NCBI RefSeq assembly: GCF_013314975.1
Contig: NZ_JABTYH010000021.1
Location: 16,955 to 80,954, forward strand
Direction: 5' to 3'
Source: Pseudarthrobacter oxydans
Lineage (GTDB): Bacteria; Actinomycetota; Actinomycetes; Actinomycetales; Micrococcaceae
Length of the DNA stretch: 64,000 nucleotides
Both the position numbers and the translations under genes were made by a program. This document shows, piece by piece, positions 51,028 to 60,433 of this stretch; the first letter of the stretch is position 1, and each line of letters starts with the position of its first letter. The notes below the pieces were generated by a model, which worked only from the letters and a program-made list of their open reading frames with translations, did not search any database and was not told the DNA's origin.

Positions 51028-51033
51028 TATATT
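51028..51033 (+). promoter_or_regulatory. Candidate -10 element of the valine-degradation operon
   Basis: TATATT at 51028-51033 with a weak TGGAAG (51005-51010) 17 nt upstream, about 45 nt before the mmsA ATG. Confidence 0.35.
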
Positions 51034-51078
51034 CGCAACCAGAAATGACCTGGATCACATGCGAAGGAGCGTGCAGTC

Positions 51079-52578
51079 ATGGTCCGTGAACTCTCCCACT
51101 ACATCAACGGCCAGCATGCGGCAGGCCTGTCGGGCCGCTTTGGCGACGTCTTCGACCCGTGCGCCGGCCAGGTCCAGGCGCGCGTGCCGCTTGCCGGCCG
51201 GGATGAGGTGCAGAACGCTGTTGCCGTCGCGGAGAAGGCGCAGGTGGAGTGGGCGGCCATGAACCCCCAGCGCCGGGGGAGGATCCTGCTTCGGTTTGTG
51301 GACCTGGTCAACCGGGACCTGGACGCGCTCGCCCGGTTGCTGTCCTCCGAACACGGGAAGACACTCGCCGACTCGAAAGGCGACATCCAGCGGGGCCTGG
51401 AGGTGGTGGAGTTCGCCGCCGGGGCGCCGCACCTGCTCAAGGGAGAGTTCTCCAGCGACGCCGGACCGGGGATAGACATCCACTCGCTGCGCCAGCCGCT
51501 GGGTGTCGTCGCCGGCATCACCCCGTTCAACTTTCCGGCCATGATCCCGTTGTGGAAGTCCGGCCCTGCCCTGGCCGCAGGCAACGCCTTCATCCTGAAA
51601 CCCTCCGAACGGGACCCCTCGGTACCGCTGCGCCTGGCCGGGCTGTATACCGAAGCGGGCGTCCCGGACGGGGTGTTCAACGTGGTCAATGGCGACAAGG
51701 AGGCCGTGGACGCGTTGCTGGAGGATCCGCGCGTCAAGGCGGTGGGCTTTGTGGGTTCCACCCCGATTGCCCACTACATCTATGCCACGGCCGCCGCCCA
51801 CGGAAAGCGGGCCCAGTGCTTCGGCGGGGCCAAGAACCACATGGTGGTCATGCCCGACGCCGACCTGGACCAGGCGGCGGACGCCCTCATCGGCGCCGGC
51901 TACGGCTCCGCCGGGGAGCGCTGCATGGCCATCTCCGTTGCCGTACCCGTGGGGCAGGAAACGGCGGACCGGCTGGTGGCCAAACTCCAGGACCGCGTCG
52001 CAGCCCTCAAGGTGGGCCACAGCCTTGACCAGGCGTCCGACTTTGGCCCGGTGGTGTCGGCCGATGCCAGGGAACGCATCGAGGGCTACATCCAGGCGGG
52101 GGCTGACTCCGGAGCCACGCTCCTGGCGGACGGCCGGGGACTCAGTGTGCCGGGCCATGAGGACGGCTTCTGGGTAGGCCCCACCCTTTTCGACCACGTC
52201 ACCACGGACATGGCGATCTACCGCAACGAGATCTTCGGTCCTGTCCTGTGCGTGGTCCGGGCGGCAGACTACGACGAAGCGCTCGAGCTCTGCACCAGGA
52301 ACGAGTTCGGCAACGGCGTGGCCATCTTCACCCGGGACGGTGACGCCGCCCGCGATTTCGCCACCCGCGTGGACGTGGGCATGGTGGGGATCAACGTCCC
52401 CATCCCCGTGCCCATCGCCTACTACACGTTCGGGGGCTGGAAGGCGTCGGGATTCGGCGATTTGAACCAGCACGGTGCGGACGCTTTCCGCTTCTATACC
52501 AAGACCAAAACGGTGACCACGCGGTGGCCCTCGGGAATAAGGCACGGAGCCAGCTTCGTGATGCCGGAAGGAAGTTGA
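51079..52578 (+). CDS. mmsA: CoA-acylating methylmalonate-semialdehyde dehydrogenase
   Basis: 499-residue NAD+- and CoA-dependent aldehyde dehydrogenase turning (S)-methylmalonate semialdehyde into propionyl-CoA and CO2. ALDH motifs are GITPFNFPAMIPLWK, the cofactor loop VGFVGSTPIAHYIY and catalytic Cys282 in GSAGERCMAIS. NHMVVMPDADLD and VPIPVPIAYYTFGGWK (here NVPIPVPIAYYTFGGWKASG) are MmsA/IolA-specific. The downstream hydrolase and dehydrogenase of the same pathway confirm a valine role rather than inositol. AAGGAG lies about 10 nt before the ATG. Confidence 0.95.
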   Translation: MVRELSHYINGQHAAGLSGRFGDVFDPCAGQVQARVPLAGRDEVQNAVAVAEKAQVEWAAMNPQRRGRILLRFVDLVNRDLDALARLLSSEHGKTLADSKGDIQRGLEVVEFAAGAPHLLKGEFSSDAGPGIDIHSLRQPLGVVAGITPFNFPAMIPLWKSGPALAAGNAFILKPSERDPSVPLRLAGLYTEAGVPDGVFNVVNGDKEAVDALLEDPRVKAVGFVGSTPIAHYIYATAAAHGKRAQCFGGAKNHMVVMPDADLDQAADALIGAGYGSAGERCMAISVAVPVGQETADRLVAKLQDRVAALKVGHSLDQASDFGPVVSADARERIEGYIQAGADSGATLLADGRGLSVPGHEDGFWVGPTLFDHVTTDMAIYRNEIFGPVLCVVRAADYDEALELCTRNEFGNGVAIFTRDGDAARDFATRVDVGMVGINVPIPVPIAYYTFGGWKASGFGDLNQHGADAFRFYTKTKTVTTRWPSGIRHGASFVMPEGS

Positions 52579-53702
52579 TGACGCACAGCGCACCGCAGGG
52601 CACGGCTGATACAGGGGTTTCAGTGGACAGCCGGGAGGTGCTGTTCGAGCGCCGCGGCCGGCTGGGCGTCATTACCCTCAACAGGCCCAGGGCGGTCAAC
52701 GCGCTCACGGCCGGCATGGTGGGGCAACTTTTGGAGCAGCTCACCGCCTGGGCGGACGACGACGGCGTTGCCACGGTGCTGGTGCAGGGCGCCGGAGACC
52801 GGGGCCTTTGCGCCGGCGGCGACATTGTGGCCATCTACCGGGACATGCTGGAGGGCGGGGAACGGACCGCCCGTTTTTGGGCAACCGAGTACCGGGTCAA
52901 CTCCCTGATCGCCCGTTATCCCAAACCTTACGTGGCACTGATGGACGGGCTGGTGCTGGGCGGCGGCGTCGGCATATCCGCCCACGGGTCCGTGCGGGTG
53001 GTCACCGAACGCACCCGCACGGGGATGCCGGAAACCACCATCGGCTTCGCGCCCGACGTCGGCGGGACGTTCCTGCTGTCCCGCGCCCCCGGTGAAACCG
53101 GAACCCACGCAGGCCTGACCGGCGCACACCTGGACGGAGCGGATGCGCTGTACCTCGGCCTGGCCAGCCACTTCGTCCCGTCGGAAAAGCTGCCCGCCCT
53201 GGTGGCGGCGCTGGAACACGAAACAGCGGAAGCCGCCGTCGGGCGTTACAGCACGGAAGCGCCGCCCTCGGCGCTGCAGGGACAGCGGGACTGGATTGAC
53301 GCCTGCTACTCCGCGGATGACGCCGGGGACATCGTCCGGCGCCTGCGGGGCTACGAGGGCGTGGGCAGCGACGAGGCCGCTCAGGCGGCAGACGCCATCG
53401 AGGCGAAATCGCCCACGTCGGTGAAGGTCACGCTGGCCGCCCTGCGCCGCGCGAAAGGCCACACCCTCGATGAGGCCCTGGCGCAGGAGTACCGGACGGG
53501 CCTGCGGTTCCTGGAAGCGCCGGATTTCCGGGAGGGCATCCGGGCGCAGGTTGTGGACAAGGACCGAAACCCCCGCTGGAACCCGGCCACCCTGGCGGAC
53601 GTGGCGCCGGAGCAGGTGGAGCGCTTTTTTGAGCCCCTGGGGAGCCGGGAACTGGACCTTCGGGGCGTGGACCCGCAGCTAAAGGAGCCTGACCATGACT
53701 GA
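52578..53702 (+). CDS. 3-hydroxyisobutyryl-CoA hydrolase (crotonase superfamily)
   Basis: 374-residue crotonase-fold thioesterase. FERRGRLGVITLNRPRAVNAL, AGDRGLCAGGDIVAIYRDML, and LVLGGGVGISAHGSVRVVTERTR in adjacent parts match HIBYL-CoA hydrolases, as does ETTIGFAPDVGGTFLLSR with the catalytic Glu-Asp region. It releases 3-hydroxyisobutyrate from its CoA ester in valine breakdown. ATG at 52578 overlaps the mmsA stop (TGATG). mmsB starts 8 nt before its end. Confidence 0.93.
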   Translation: MTHSAPQGTADTGVSVDSREVLFERRGRLGVITLNRPRAVNALTAGMVGQLLEQLTAWADDDGVATVLVQGAGDRGLCAGGDIVAIYRDMLEGGERTARFWATEYRVNSLIARYPKPYVALMDGLVLGGGVGISAHGSVRVVTERTRTGMPETTIGFAPDVGGTFLLSRAPGETGTHAGLTGAHLDGADALYLGLASHFVPSEKLPALVAALEHETAEAAVGRYSTEAPPSALQGQRDWIDACYSADDAGDIVRRLRGYEGVGSDEAAQAADAIEAKSPTSVKVTLAALRRAKGHTLDEALAQEYRTGLRFLEAPDFREGIRAQVVDKDRNPRWNPATLADVAPEQVERFFEPLGSRELDLRGVDPQLKEPDHD

Positions 53703-54684
53703 AAAATACACTGTCGCCTTCCTGGGCCTCGGCCACATGGGCGGTCCGATGGCTGTGAACCTGGTCAAGGCAGGCTATTCCGTGGCCGGCTTCGATGTGG
53801 TGCCGGCAGCCCTCGAAGCCGCCACAGCCAGCGGCGTCCCGGTCGCGGCGGGCGCTGTTGAAGCCGTCTCCGGGGCTGACGTGGTCCTCACCATGTTCCC
53901 CAGCGGCCGGCATGTCCTGGAGGCCTATCGCGGCCAGGCGGGGCAACCCGGACTGCTGGCGGCGGCGAAACCCGGGACCATGTTCCTGGACTGTTCCACC
54001 ATCAACGTGGACGAGGCCAGGGAAGCAGCATCCCTCGCCATCGAGGCCGGCCACCGCTCCGTGGATGCCCCGGTCTCCGGCGGCGTAGTGGGGGCCGAAG
54101 CAGGCACCCTCACCTTCATGGTGGGCGGGGACGCCGCAGACTTTGAGGCGGTGCGGCCGCTGCTGGACGTGATGGGCAGGCGCGTTGTCCACTGCGGTGC
54201 CCATGGCGCAGGCCAGGCCGCGAAGATCTGCAACAACCTGATCCTGGGCGTCTCCATGATCGCCGTCAGCGAGGCGTTTGTCCTGGGGGAGAAGCTGGGC
54301 CTGAGCCACCAGGCGCTCTTCGATGTGGCCTCCGCGGCTTCTGGACAATGCTGGGCCCTCACCACCAACTGCCCGGTGCCCGGCCCCGTCCCCACCAGCC
54401 CGGCCAACCGTGACTACCAGCCGGGTTTCGCCGGGGCCCTGATGGCCAAGGACCTCTCATTGGCCGTCAACGCCCTCAACAGCACCGGGGTGGCTGCCCG
54501 GATGGGCCCGCTCGCCGCGGAAATCTACGGTACGTTTGCGGCAGGGGAGGGCGCGGGAAGGGACTTTTCCGGCATCATCACCGACATCCGCGACATGTCC
54601 GGCCGCCCGGCGGGCGGCGGACCAGAGAACTCAGCAGGCAGTGCGCCACAGAGCGCAGCGCAGGACGACGGGAGCCCGGAGTGA
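53695..54684 (+). CDS. mmsB: 3-hydroxyisobutyrate dehydrogenase
   Basis: 329-residue NAD+-dependent beta-hydroxyacid dehydrogenase. Rossmann motif [20 protein letters not shown], substrate loop [22 protein letters not shown], catalytic Lys in [11 protein letters not shown], and [10 protein letters not shown] near the C-terminal domain. It oxidises 3-hydroxyisobutyrate to methylmalonate semialdehyde, which MmsA then consumes. The Gly/Ser-rich tail after about residue 305 is longer than usual. Overlaps both neighbours. Confidence 0.95.
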   Translation: MTEKYTVAFLGLGHMGGPMAVNLVKAGYSVAGFDVVPAALEAATASGVPVAAGAVEAVSGADVVLTMFPSGRHVLEAYRGQAGQPGLLAAAKPGTMFLDCSTINVDEAREAASLAIEAGHRSVDAPVSGGVVGAEAGTLTFMVGGDAADFEAVRPLLDVMGRRVVHCGAHGAGQAAKICNNLILGVSMIAVSEAFVLGEKLGLSHQALFDVASAASGQCWALTTNCPVPGPVPTSPANRDYQPGFAGALMAKDLSLAVNALNSTGVAARMGPLAAEIYGTFAAGEGAGRDFSGIITDIRDMSGRPAGGGPENSAGSAPQSAAQDDGSPE

Positions 54685-55457
54685 CGGAATACGCGAACAT
54701 CCTTGTGGAGCAGCGGGGCCGGGTGGGCCTGGTGACACTGAACCGCCCGCAGGCACTGAACGCCCTGAACAAAGCCACCATGGAGGAACTGGTGGCCGCG
54801 GTCAAGGCGATGGATGCCGACCCCGGGGTGGGGGCGGTTGTTATTACCGGCTCCGGCAAGGCCTTCGCGGCCGGCGCCGACATCAAGGAGATGGCGGCGC
54901 AGGGCTACATGGACATGTACGCCGCCGACTGGTTCCGCGGCTGGGAAGACTTCACCAGGCTGCGCATCCCTACCATTGCGGCCGTCTCGGGATTTGCCCT
55001 GGGCGGCGGCTGTGAACTTGCCATGATGTGCGATCTGGTCATCGCCGGAGACAACGCGAAGTTCGGGCAGCCGGAAATCAACCTGGGCGTCCTGCCCGGC
55101 ATGGGCGGCTCACAGCGGCTGACCCGCGCCGTGGGCAAGGCCAAGGCCATGGACCTGATCCTTACGGGGCGGTTCATCGGGGCGGAGGAGGCCGACCGCT
55201 GCGGCCTGGTGTCCCGGGTGGTGCCCGCCGAGGACGTGGTGGACGAGGCTCTGAAGGCCGCCGACGTGATCGCCTCCAAGTCCAGGCCAGTGGCCATGGT
55301 TGCCAAGGAAGCCGTGAACGCCGCCTTCGAGACCGGGCTCGCCCAGGGGGTGCTGTTCGAGCGCCGGCTGTTCCACTCCCTCTTCGCCACCGAGGACCAG
55401 AAGGAAGGAATGGCGGCGTTCACGGAGAAGCGCCAGCCGGAGTTCAGGCACCGGTAG
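54681..55457 (+). CDS. Enoyl-CoA hydratase
   Basis: 258-residue crotonase. [40 protein letters not shown] (oxyanion hole), and [19 protein letters not shown] with the two catalytic Glu positions (Glu of FGQPEINLG and upstream [14 protein letters not shown]). It hydrates methacrylyl-CoA-type enoyl-CoA to 3-hydroxyacyl-CoA in the branched-chain pathway. GTG start overlaps the mmsB stop. Last gene of the mmsA-hydrolase-mmsB-echA operon; its end overlaps the convergent flavoprotein by 14 nt. Confidence 0.93.
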   Translation: MTEYANILVEQRGRVGLVTLNRPQALNALNKATMEELVAAVKAMDADPGVGAVVITGSGKAFAAGADIKEMAAQGYMDMYAADWFRGWEDFTRLRIPTIAAVSGFALGGGCELAMMCDLVIAGDNAKFGQPEINLGVLPGMGGSQRLTRAVGKAKAMDLILTGRFIGAEEADRCGLVSRVVPAEDVVDEALKAADVIASKSRPVAMVAKEAVNAAFETGLAQGVLFERRLFHSLFATEDQKEGMAAFTEKRQPEFRHR

Positions 55458-56421
55458 GGGCCAGCGCCCTCCGGTAGGCGTCGACGTCCGCTGCCAGCTC
55501 CTCCGCCATGAGGTGGTTGTTAATGACGACGGCGGTCCAGGCGGCAGCGGCCGCAGAGGCCAGCACCTGGGCCTTCAGGTCCGTGACATTGCCTGCCGCC
55601 CAGACACCGGGAACGGGCGTGCCGCCGTCGGCATCCGTTTCAAGGAAGGTTCCCGCTCCGGACGGATGTTCGGACGGGGCCAGGCCAAGGCCGGCAAAGG
55701 CTTCCAGCCGGGCATGGGCGCGCGGGCCCACCACCAGCGCCTCCACGGCAATCTCCGGACCTCCGGCCAGGGCGACTCCGCGCAGCCGGTCACGTTCAAC
55801 CCGGACGGCTTCGGCAGCCCCGTCCACCACCCGGATCCCGCGCGCCGCCAGTTGCTCGGATTCGGCGTCGGACGGGGCAACCCTGTTGTTCAGGAACAGC
55901 GTAATGTTGCTGCTCCACTGCCGGAAGAGCAGGGCCTGGTGCACCGACCATGGGCCGTTCCCAAGGATGCCGATGGCCTGGTCCCGCACTTCCCAGCCGT
56001 GGCAGAACGGGCAGTGCAGCACGTCCCTGCCCCAGCGCTCACGCAGCCCATCGACCGCGGGCAGCTCGTCCGTGAGCCCGGTGGCAACCAGCAGGCGCCG
56101 GCCGCGCAGCTGCGTGCCGTCGTCGAGCGATATTTCGAAGCCCTGCGCCAGGCCGCCGGCGGCAGCCACGACCCTGCCGTTGACCACGGCAGCCCCGTAG
56201 CTCTCAGCCTCCGTGCGGGCGACAGCAAGGAGCTCACCAGGGCTGATCCCGTCGCGGGACAGGAAGCCGTGGACACCTGCGGCAGGGGCGTTGCGCGGTT
56301 CCCCGCCGTCCACCACGGCCACGGAACGGCGGCTGCGGCCCAGCATCTGGGCCGCACTCAGTCCGGCAGCGCCGCCGCCAACAATCAGGACGTCATGGAG
56401 TGTTTCGAAGTTTTCAGTCAT
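55444..56421 (-). CDS. Thioredoxin-reductase-like NAD(P)/FAD-dependent oxidoreductase
   Basis: 325-residue flavoprotein. FAD-binding [20 protein letters not shown]; the active-site region [20 protein letters not shown] has Cys-x-x-Cys in the thioredoxin reductase position, plus a C-terminal [20 protein letters not shown]. Such proteins reduce small disulfides or quinones or act in resistance pathways. Divergent from an XRE-cupin regulator with palindromes in the 67-nt gap, so expression is probably controlled by it. Confidence 0.9.
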   Translation of the reverse strand: MTENFETLHDVLIVGGGAAGLSAAQMLGRSRRSVAVVDGGEPRNAPAAGVHGFLSRDGISPGELLAVARTEAESYGAAVVNGRVVAAAGGLAQGFEISLDDGTQLRGRRLLVATGLTDELPAVDGLRERWGRDVLHCPFCHGWEVRDQAIGILGNGPWSVHQALLFRQWSSNITLFLNNRVAPSDAESEQLAARGIRVVDGAAEAVRVERDRLRGVALAGGPEIAVEALVVGPRAHARLEAFAGLGLAPSEHPSGAGTFLETDADGGTPVPGVWAAGNVTDLKAQVLASAAAAAWTAVVINNHLMAEELAADVDAYRRALAPTGA

Positions 56422-56453
56422 GGCTCCAATGCTGCTGCGTTCCCGTCAGGACT

Positions 56454-56479
56454 GGCAAAGTATTTTGCCGGAATGGCAA
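56454..56479. promoter_or_regulatory. Overlapping palindromic operator between flavoprotein and XRE-cupin genes
   Basis: GGCAAA-GTAT-TTTGCC (56454-56469) and TTGCC-GGAAT-GGCAA (56465-56479) share a TTGCC arm. A further TGCCA sits at the XRE start. Repeated GGCAA half-sites are a plausible XRE binding cluster. Confidence 0.6.
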
Positions 56480-56488
56480 TATGGTGCC

Positions 56489-57088
56489 ATGGATACAGGA
56501 GCAGAAAGCGGCAGGGAGTCGGGAACGGACGCTGTGCTTGCGGCGGTGGGGCCGCGCCTCAGGGCGCTCCGCCTGGCCCGGGACATCACCCTGTCAGCAG
56601 TGGCAGACGCCACCGGTATCTCGATGAGTACCCTCTCCAGGCTGGAGTCCGGCCAGCGCCGCCCCAACCTCGAGCTGCTGCTGCCCCTGGCGAGGGCCTA
56701 TCACGTCCCGCTTGATGAACTGGTGGGTGCGCCCGCAACGGGAGATCCCCGGGTCCACCTGCGGCCCATCATGGCGCGGGGGATGACCATCATTCCGCTC
56801 ACCCGGAAGCCGGGCGGCATCCAGGCCTACAAGCACATCCTGCCGGCCGGGCCGCTGGACCAGCCCAACCCGCAGGTACACGAAGGCTACGAATGGCTGT
56901 ATGTCCTCAACGGAAAGCTCCGTATGGTGCTGGGCAGCCAGGACCTCGTTTTGGGCGCGGGGGAGGCCGCCGAGTTCGATACCCGCGTCCCGCACTGGTT
57001 CGGCCGGGCGGATGGAAAACCGGTTGAGTTCCTCAGCCTTTTCGGCACCCAGGGGGAGCGGATGCATGTCCGTTCCCGCCCGTCCTGA
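56489..57088 (+). CDS. XRE family regulator with C-terminal cupin domain
   Basis: 199-residue regulator. The helix-turn-helix (about 18-75) reads LRALRLARDITLSAVADATG, then MSTLSRLESGQRRPNLELLL. The cupin sensor (about 110-190) contains VHEGYEWLYVLNGKLRMVLG and FDTRVPHWFGRADG. ATG 56489 starts the credible protein; longer in-frame openings upstream run through the neighbour. A possible -10 (CAATAT 56477-56482) six bases before the ATG suggests a leaderless mRNA. It likely controls the divergent oxidoreductase and itself. Confidence 0.92.
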   Translation: MDTGAESGRESGTDAVLAAVGPRLRALRLARDITLSAVADATGISMSTLSRLESGQRRPNLELLLPLARAYHVPLDELVGAPATGDPRVHLRPIMARGMTIIPLTRKPGGIQAYKHILPAGPLDQPNPQVHEGYEWLYVLNGKLRMVLGSQDLVLGAGEAAEFDTRVPHWFGRADGKPVEFLSLFGTQGERMHVRSRPS

Positions 57089-57147
57089 ACCTGGTCCAGC
57101 TTTTTCCCAGCTGCGTAAGGTAGACAGGACGGGACGGCCGGAAGCAG

Positions 57148-57813
57148 ATGGGGAGTTCTATGTGGGGAATGGCGGCAGGCGCTGGCGGCTCAACTGACAA
57201 TTTGACCGGCCTGGTGGGCGTTGCTGCCCGGACCATAGAGCACATGGGTGAGTGGGGCGTCGGTGCTTTTACCCTCGCCGAAACGGTGGTTCCGCCTATC
57301 CCCAGCGAGGTGATCCTTCCCCTGGCCGGCTACCTCGCCAAACAGGGTTCCCTGCAGCTGATCCTCGTCTTTGTGACCAGTACCCTCGGGGCCTACCTCG
57401 GTGCCCTGTTGCTCTACTGGCTGGGCGCGAAGCTGGGCCTTCAACGTTCCATCCGCGGGCTGTCCAGGCTCCCCCTGGTGGACCAGGAGGACTTCGAGAA
57501 AGCGGCGGGATGGTTCCGCCGCCACGGCAGGTCCTCCATCTTTTTCGGCCGGCTGCTCCCCGGTGTCCGCAGCCTGATCTCCCTCCCGGCCGGAGCATCC
57601 GGGATGCCCCTGGCCACCTTCAGCGTGTACACCCTGGCGGGCAGCGGACTCTGGAACGGGGCCCTGATCGGCCTCGGGTACCTGCTGGGCACCCAATACC
57701 AGTTGATCGAGCAGTACTCCAGGTTCCTGAACTACGCGGTCTACGCCGCGCTGGGCGTGACGGTAGTCCTGCTCGTGGTGCGGCGGCTCAAGCGGGAAAA
57801 AGTCCGCCGCTGA
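57148..57813 (+). CDS. DedA/SNARE-associated family membrane protein
   Basis: 221-residue membrane protein of the DedA family (putative phospholipid flippase/half-transporter). The conserved regions are ETVVPPIPSEVILPLAGYLA, ASTLGAYLGALLLYWLGAKLG-like text (here TSTLGAYLGALLLYWLGAKL), and FFGRLLPGVRSLISLPAGASGM with the essential Arg. Several ATG codons compete (57148, 57160, 57169); GGGGAG at 57150-57155 would favour 57160. The following gene is convergent. Confidence 0.92.
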   Translation: MGSSMWGMAAGAGGSTDNLTGLVGVAARTIEHMGEWGVGAFTLAETVVPPIPSEVILPLAGYLAKQGSLQLILVFVTSTLGAYLGALLLYWLGAKLGLQRSIRGLSRLPLVDQEDFEKAAGWFRRHGRSSIFFGRLLPGVRSLISLPAGASGMPLATFSVYTLAGSGLWNGALIGLGYLLGTQYQLIEQYSRFLNYAVYAALGVTVVLLVVRRLKREKVRR

Positions 57814-57856
57814 CGGGCCTATCCCGCAGGCCGCCCGTCATGCCCCTGGCCAGGCG

Positions 57857-58363
57857 TTACTCCTCGAAGTCGCCGGCGTTCCGGCGGAAGGATCCCAGGA
57901 TGCGGATCAGGTGGTCCACGTCGCCGGGATCAAACCCCGGGGCGCTGAACACCTCGGCGTTGAGAGCCGCCGTCGAGCTCTTCGCCAGGGTGCGCCCCGC
58001 GGTGGTGAGCTCAATCAGCGTGGTCCTGCCGTCGGTGGGATGCGGGGACCGGTCCACCAGGCCTGCGCGTTCAAGCCGGTCCACGGCATTGGTGATGGAC
58101 GTGGGGTGGACCTGGAGCAGTGCGCTCGCCTTGTTCATGGGCAAGGAGCCTTTCCTGGCGAAGCTCAGGAGTGCCAGGAGTTCATAGCGGGCAAACGTCA
58201 GCCCGAACGGTTTGAGCGTGGACTCGATCCTGGCCAGCAGGATCTGCTGCGTCCGCATGATGGCGGTGATGGCAGCCATGGGGGCCGCGACGTCCGCCCA
58301 GCCATGGTCCTCCCAGTTCCGCCGGGCTTCGGCAATGGGATCGCGGGACAGTGGGGTACCCAT
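57857..58363 (-). CDS. MarR family transcriptional regulator
   Basis: 168-residue regulator with the winged helix about residues 55-125: FGLTFARYELLALLSFARKG, VHPTSITNAVDRLERAGLVD, RSPHPTDGRTTLIELT. Divergent from an acyl-CoA dehydrogenase, with a perfect 18-bp palindrome between them, and likely responsive to an acyl-CoA or aromatic acid. Ligand unknown. Confidence 0.93.
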   Translation of the reverse strand: MGTPLSRDPIAEARRNWEDHGWADVAAPMAAITAIMRTQQILLARIESTLKPFGLTFARYELLALLSFARKGSLPMNKASALLQVHPTSITNAVDRLERAGLVDRSPHPTDGRTTLIELTTAGRTLAKSSTAALNAEVFSAPGFDPGDVDHLIRILGSFRRNAGDFEE

Positions 58364-58379
58364 CGAACACCTTTCGTCC

Positions 58380-58397
58380 GAGTGATGCGCATCACTC
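58380..58397. promoter_or_regulatory. MarR operator (perfect 18-bp palindrome)
   Basis: GAGTGATGCGCATCACTC is perfectly self-complementary, 17 nt upstream of the MarR start. TATACT (58416-58421) downstream could be the -10 of the acyl-CoA dehydrogenase, placing the palindrome over its -35. Confidence 0.8.
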
Positions 58398-58454
58398 TTT
58401 TATGAGCGATGTGAATATACTAGGACATCCAATGGTTGGGCGAAGCGGAGGTGG

Positions 58455-59645
58455 GTGCCGGTGGGTCCCGAAGGACGCGGCGAATCGCCCCCCTTTCCCG
58501 ACGCCGACCTCATGTACGTCGTGGACCTCCTGGCAGGGCCTGAGCGGGAGCGGTACCTCCGCGTCCGTGAATTCCTGCAGGACCATGTGCGGGGGCAATC
58601 CATACCGTACTGGAACCGCGAAGAGTTCCCCTTCGGCCTTCTGGCGGAGATGGGCGTATACGGACTGGGTGCCCTCCAGGTGGATGGCAGTTCCGTCCTC
58701 CTCAAGGGCCTGATGTACGTGGAGCTGGCCAGGGCGGACGTGTCCCTCTCCGCCCTCACGGGCATCCACAATGAGCTGATCGTGGGAACCATCAAGGAGC
58801 TGGGATCCGAGGAACAGAAGCTCCGCTGGCTGCCGGGCCTTGAGGCGTTCACCAGCCTTGGCGCGTTCGCGCTGACTGAACCGGACCATGGGTCCGATAT
58901 CTCCGGCGGACTCGAAACGTCAGCCAGGCTGGACGGCGCCGAATGGGTCCTCAACGGTGCCAAGCGCTGGATCGGGGCAGGCACCATCGCCGACTTCGCC
59001 CTGGTCTGGGCACGCGACGTGGAGGACCTGCAGGTCAAGGCCTTCCTGGTGGAGGCGGAACGGCCCGGCTACACGGCTGCAAAAATCTGCAACAAGATCG
59101 GCCTGCGGATCATGCAGAACGCGGACATCACGCTGAAGGACGTGCGGATTCCGGCGGCCAACCTGCTGCCCGGGGCCACATCCTTCGCCAAGGCCAACGA
59201 CTTACTGCGGGACTCCCGGGCCTGGGTGGGCTGGCAGGCCGCCGGAATCCAGCTCGCCGCGTTCGACATAGCCCGCTCCTACTCACTGGCGCGCCGGCAG
59301 TTCGGCAAGGAGCTGGCACAGTTCCAGCTGGTCCAGCAGCAGCTTGCGGACATCCTGGGGAACGCCACGGCCTCACTCGCGCTGATGGTACAGCTGGCAC
59401 GTATCCAGGAGGAGGGAAAGCTGGAGATGGCACAGGCAGCCCTGGCCAAAGCCACCACCACCAGGCTTGCCCGCGCGTCGGTGGCCATGGGCCGTTCCCT
59501 GCTGGGCGGCAACGGCATCAGTGCCGACTTCGAAATGGGCAAGCTGTTCGGCGATGCAGAAATCCTCTACACCTACGAAGGCAGCTACGAGATCAACTCC
59601 CTCATCGTGGGGAGGGCCCTAACCGGAAAGTCGGCGTTCGCCTAG
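58455..59645 (+). CDS. Acyl-CoA dehydrogenase (glutaryl-CoA dehydrogenase-like branch)
   Basis: 396-residue FAD enzyme. Signatures are GAFALTEPDHGSDISGG (FAD/substrate), SYSLARRQFGKELAQFQLVQ (C-terminal helical domain) and the catalytic Glu in ILYTYEGSYEINSLIVGR. GGNGISADFEMGKLF is also typical. Sequence flavour is closest to glutaryl-CoA and plant ACX4-type dehydrogenases, but substrate specificity is not provable here. GTG start with GGAGG 3 nt upstream. Divergent from its likely MarR regulator; the stop overlaps the convergent MerR gene. Confidence 0.92.
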   Translation: MPVGPEGRGESPPFPDADLMYVVDLLAGPERERYLRVREFLQDHVRGQSIPYWNREEFPFGLLAEMGVYGLGALQVDGSSVLLKGLMYVELARADVSLSALTGIHNELIVGTIKELGSEEQKLRWLPGLEAFTSLGAFALTEPDHGSDISGGLETSARLDGAEWVLNGAKRWIGAGTIADFALVWARDVEDLQVKAFLVEAERPGYTAAKICNKIGLRIMQNADITLKDVRIPAANLLPGATSFAKANDLLRDSRAWVGWQAAGIQLAAFDIARSYSLARRQFGKELAQFQLVQQQLADILGNATASLALMVQLARIQEEGKLEMAQAALAKATTTRLARASVAMGRSLLGGNGISADFEMGKLFGDAEILYTYEGSYEINSLIVGRALTGKSAFA

Positions 59646-60427
59646 AGGCGCTTCTCCGCATAAGCCAGCAGTGCATCCCGCACAAAGCCTGCTCCTTGCA
59701 TGCCGCCATAATTGGCCGCGAACCGGGCATCGGCAACGTACATCTCCGCCAGGCCCACAACATACCCCTTGATGTCTCCGCCGTCCTCAGCGGCAGGGGT
59801 GCCGGGAATGGACGTCAGCCACTCAATGTGCCGCCGCGCCAGGTCCTGCGCTTCGGGACCGGCAGGGGAAAGCCCTGAACCTGCAGCGGCGATCCAGTCG
59901 CTGCCCAGCTTCGCAGCGCGGGACTTCCACTCCCGCTGTTCCGCCGCATCCATTCCACGCCACCAGGCGTCGCTTTTCGCATAGGAGTCCTTGCCCCAGC
60001 GCTCTTCCACCTCGTCCTTGTACTGCGTGTGGTCGAAACCGTCGAACATCTTTTCCGCCACCATGTCTCCTCCGCCTTTCACTGTTTCGATTGTTTGCCG
60101 GACGGATGCCATCTGCCGCGCGAGCCGCTCCTGTTCCTGCGCCAGCCATTCCAGGTGCCGGCCCAGGGCCTGGACGGGATCCGCCTGCTGCTGGAAGACC
60201 TCGGCAATAGCCGGCAGGCCAAGGCCAAGCTCCCGCAGCAGGAGGATCCGTTGCAGCTGCAGGAGGGCGTCGCCGTCGTAGTAGCGGTAGCCGTTGCTGC
60301 CCACCCGGCTGGGCTTCAGCAGGCCAATCTCGTGGTAATGCCGCAGTGTACGGCTTGTGGTGCCCGCCAGCCGTGCCACGTCCTGGATGGACCAGTCAGG
60401 GCCGGTCTTGGCATCCGTTGCTTCCAT
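59642..60427 (-). CDS. MerR family regulator with TipAS antibiotic-recognition domain
   Basis: 261-residue TipAL-like regulator. MerR helix-turn-helix (about 12-80) DVARLAGTTSRTLRHYHEIG, GYRYYDGDALLQLQRILLLR; a coiled-coil dimerisation helix (about 85-120); TipAS domain (about 125-261) with FDHTQYKDEVEERWGKDSYA and YVADARFAANYGGMQGAGFV. TipAS binds thiopeptides and other amphipathic compounds and turns on promoters with stretched spacers. The ATG follows the -10 by 6 nt, so the mRNA may be leaderless and needs no ribosome site. Self-activation is likely. Confidence 0.93.
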   Translation of the reverse strand: MEATDAKTGPDWSIQDVARLAGTTSRTLRHYHEIGLLKPSRVGSNGYRYYDGDALLQLQRILLLRELGLGLPAIAEVFQQQADPVQALGRHLEWLAQEQERLARQMASVRQTIETVKGGGDMVAEKMFDGFDHTQYKDEVEERWGKDSYAKSDAWWRGMDAAEQREWKSRAAKLGSDWIAAAGSGLSPAGPEAQDLARRHIEWLTSIPGTPAAEDGGDIKGYVVGLAEMYVADARFAANYGGMQGAGFVRDALLAYAEKRL

Positions 60428-60433
60428 GGTTTG

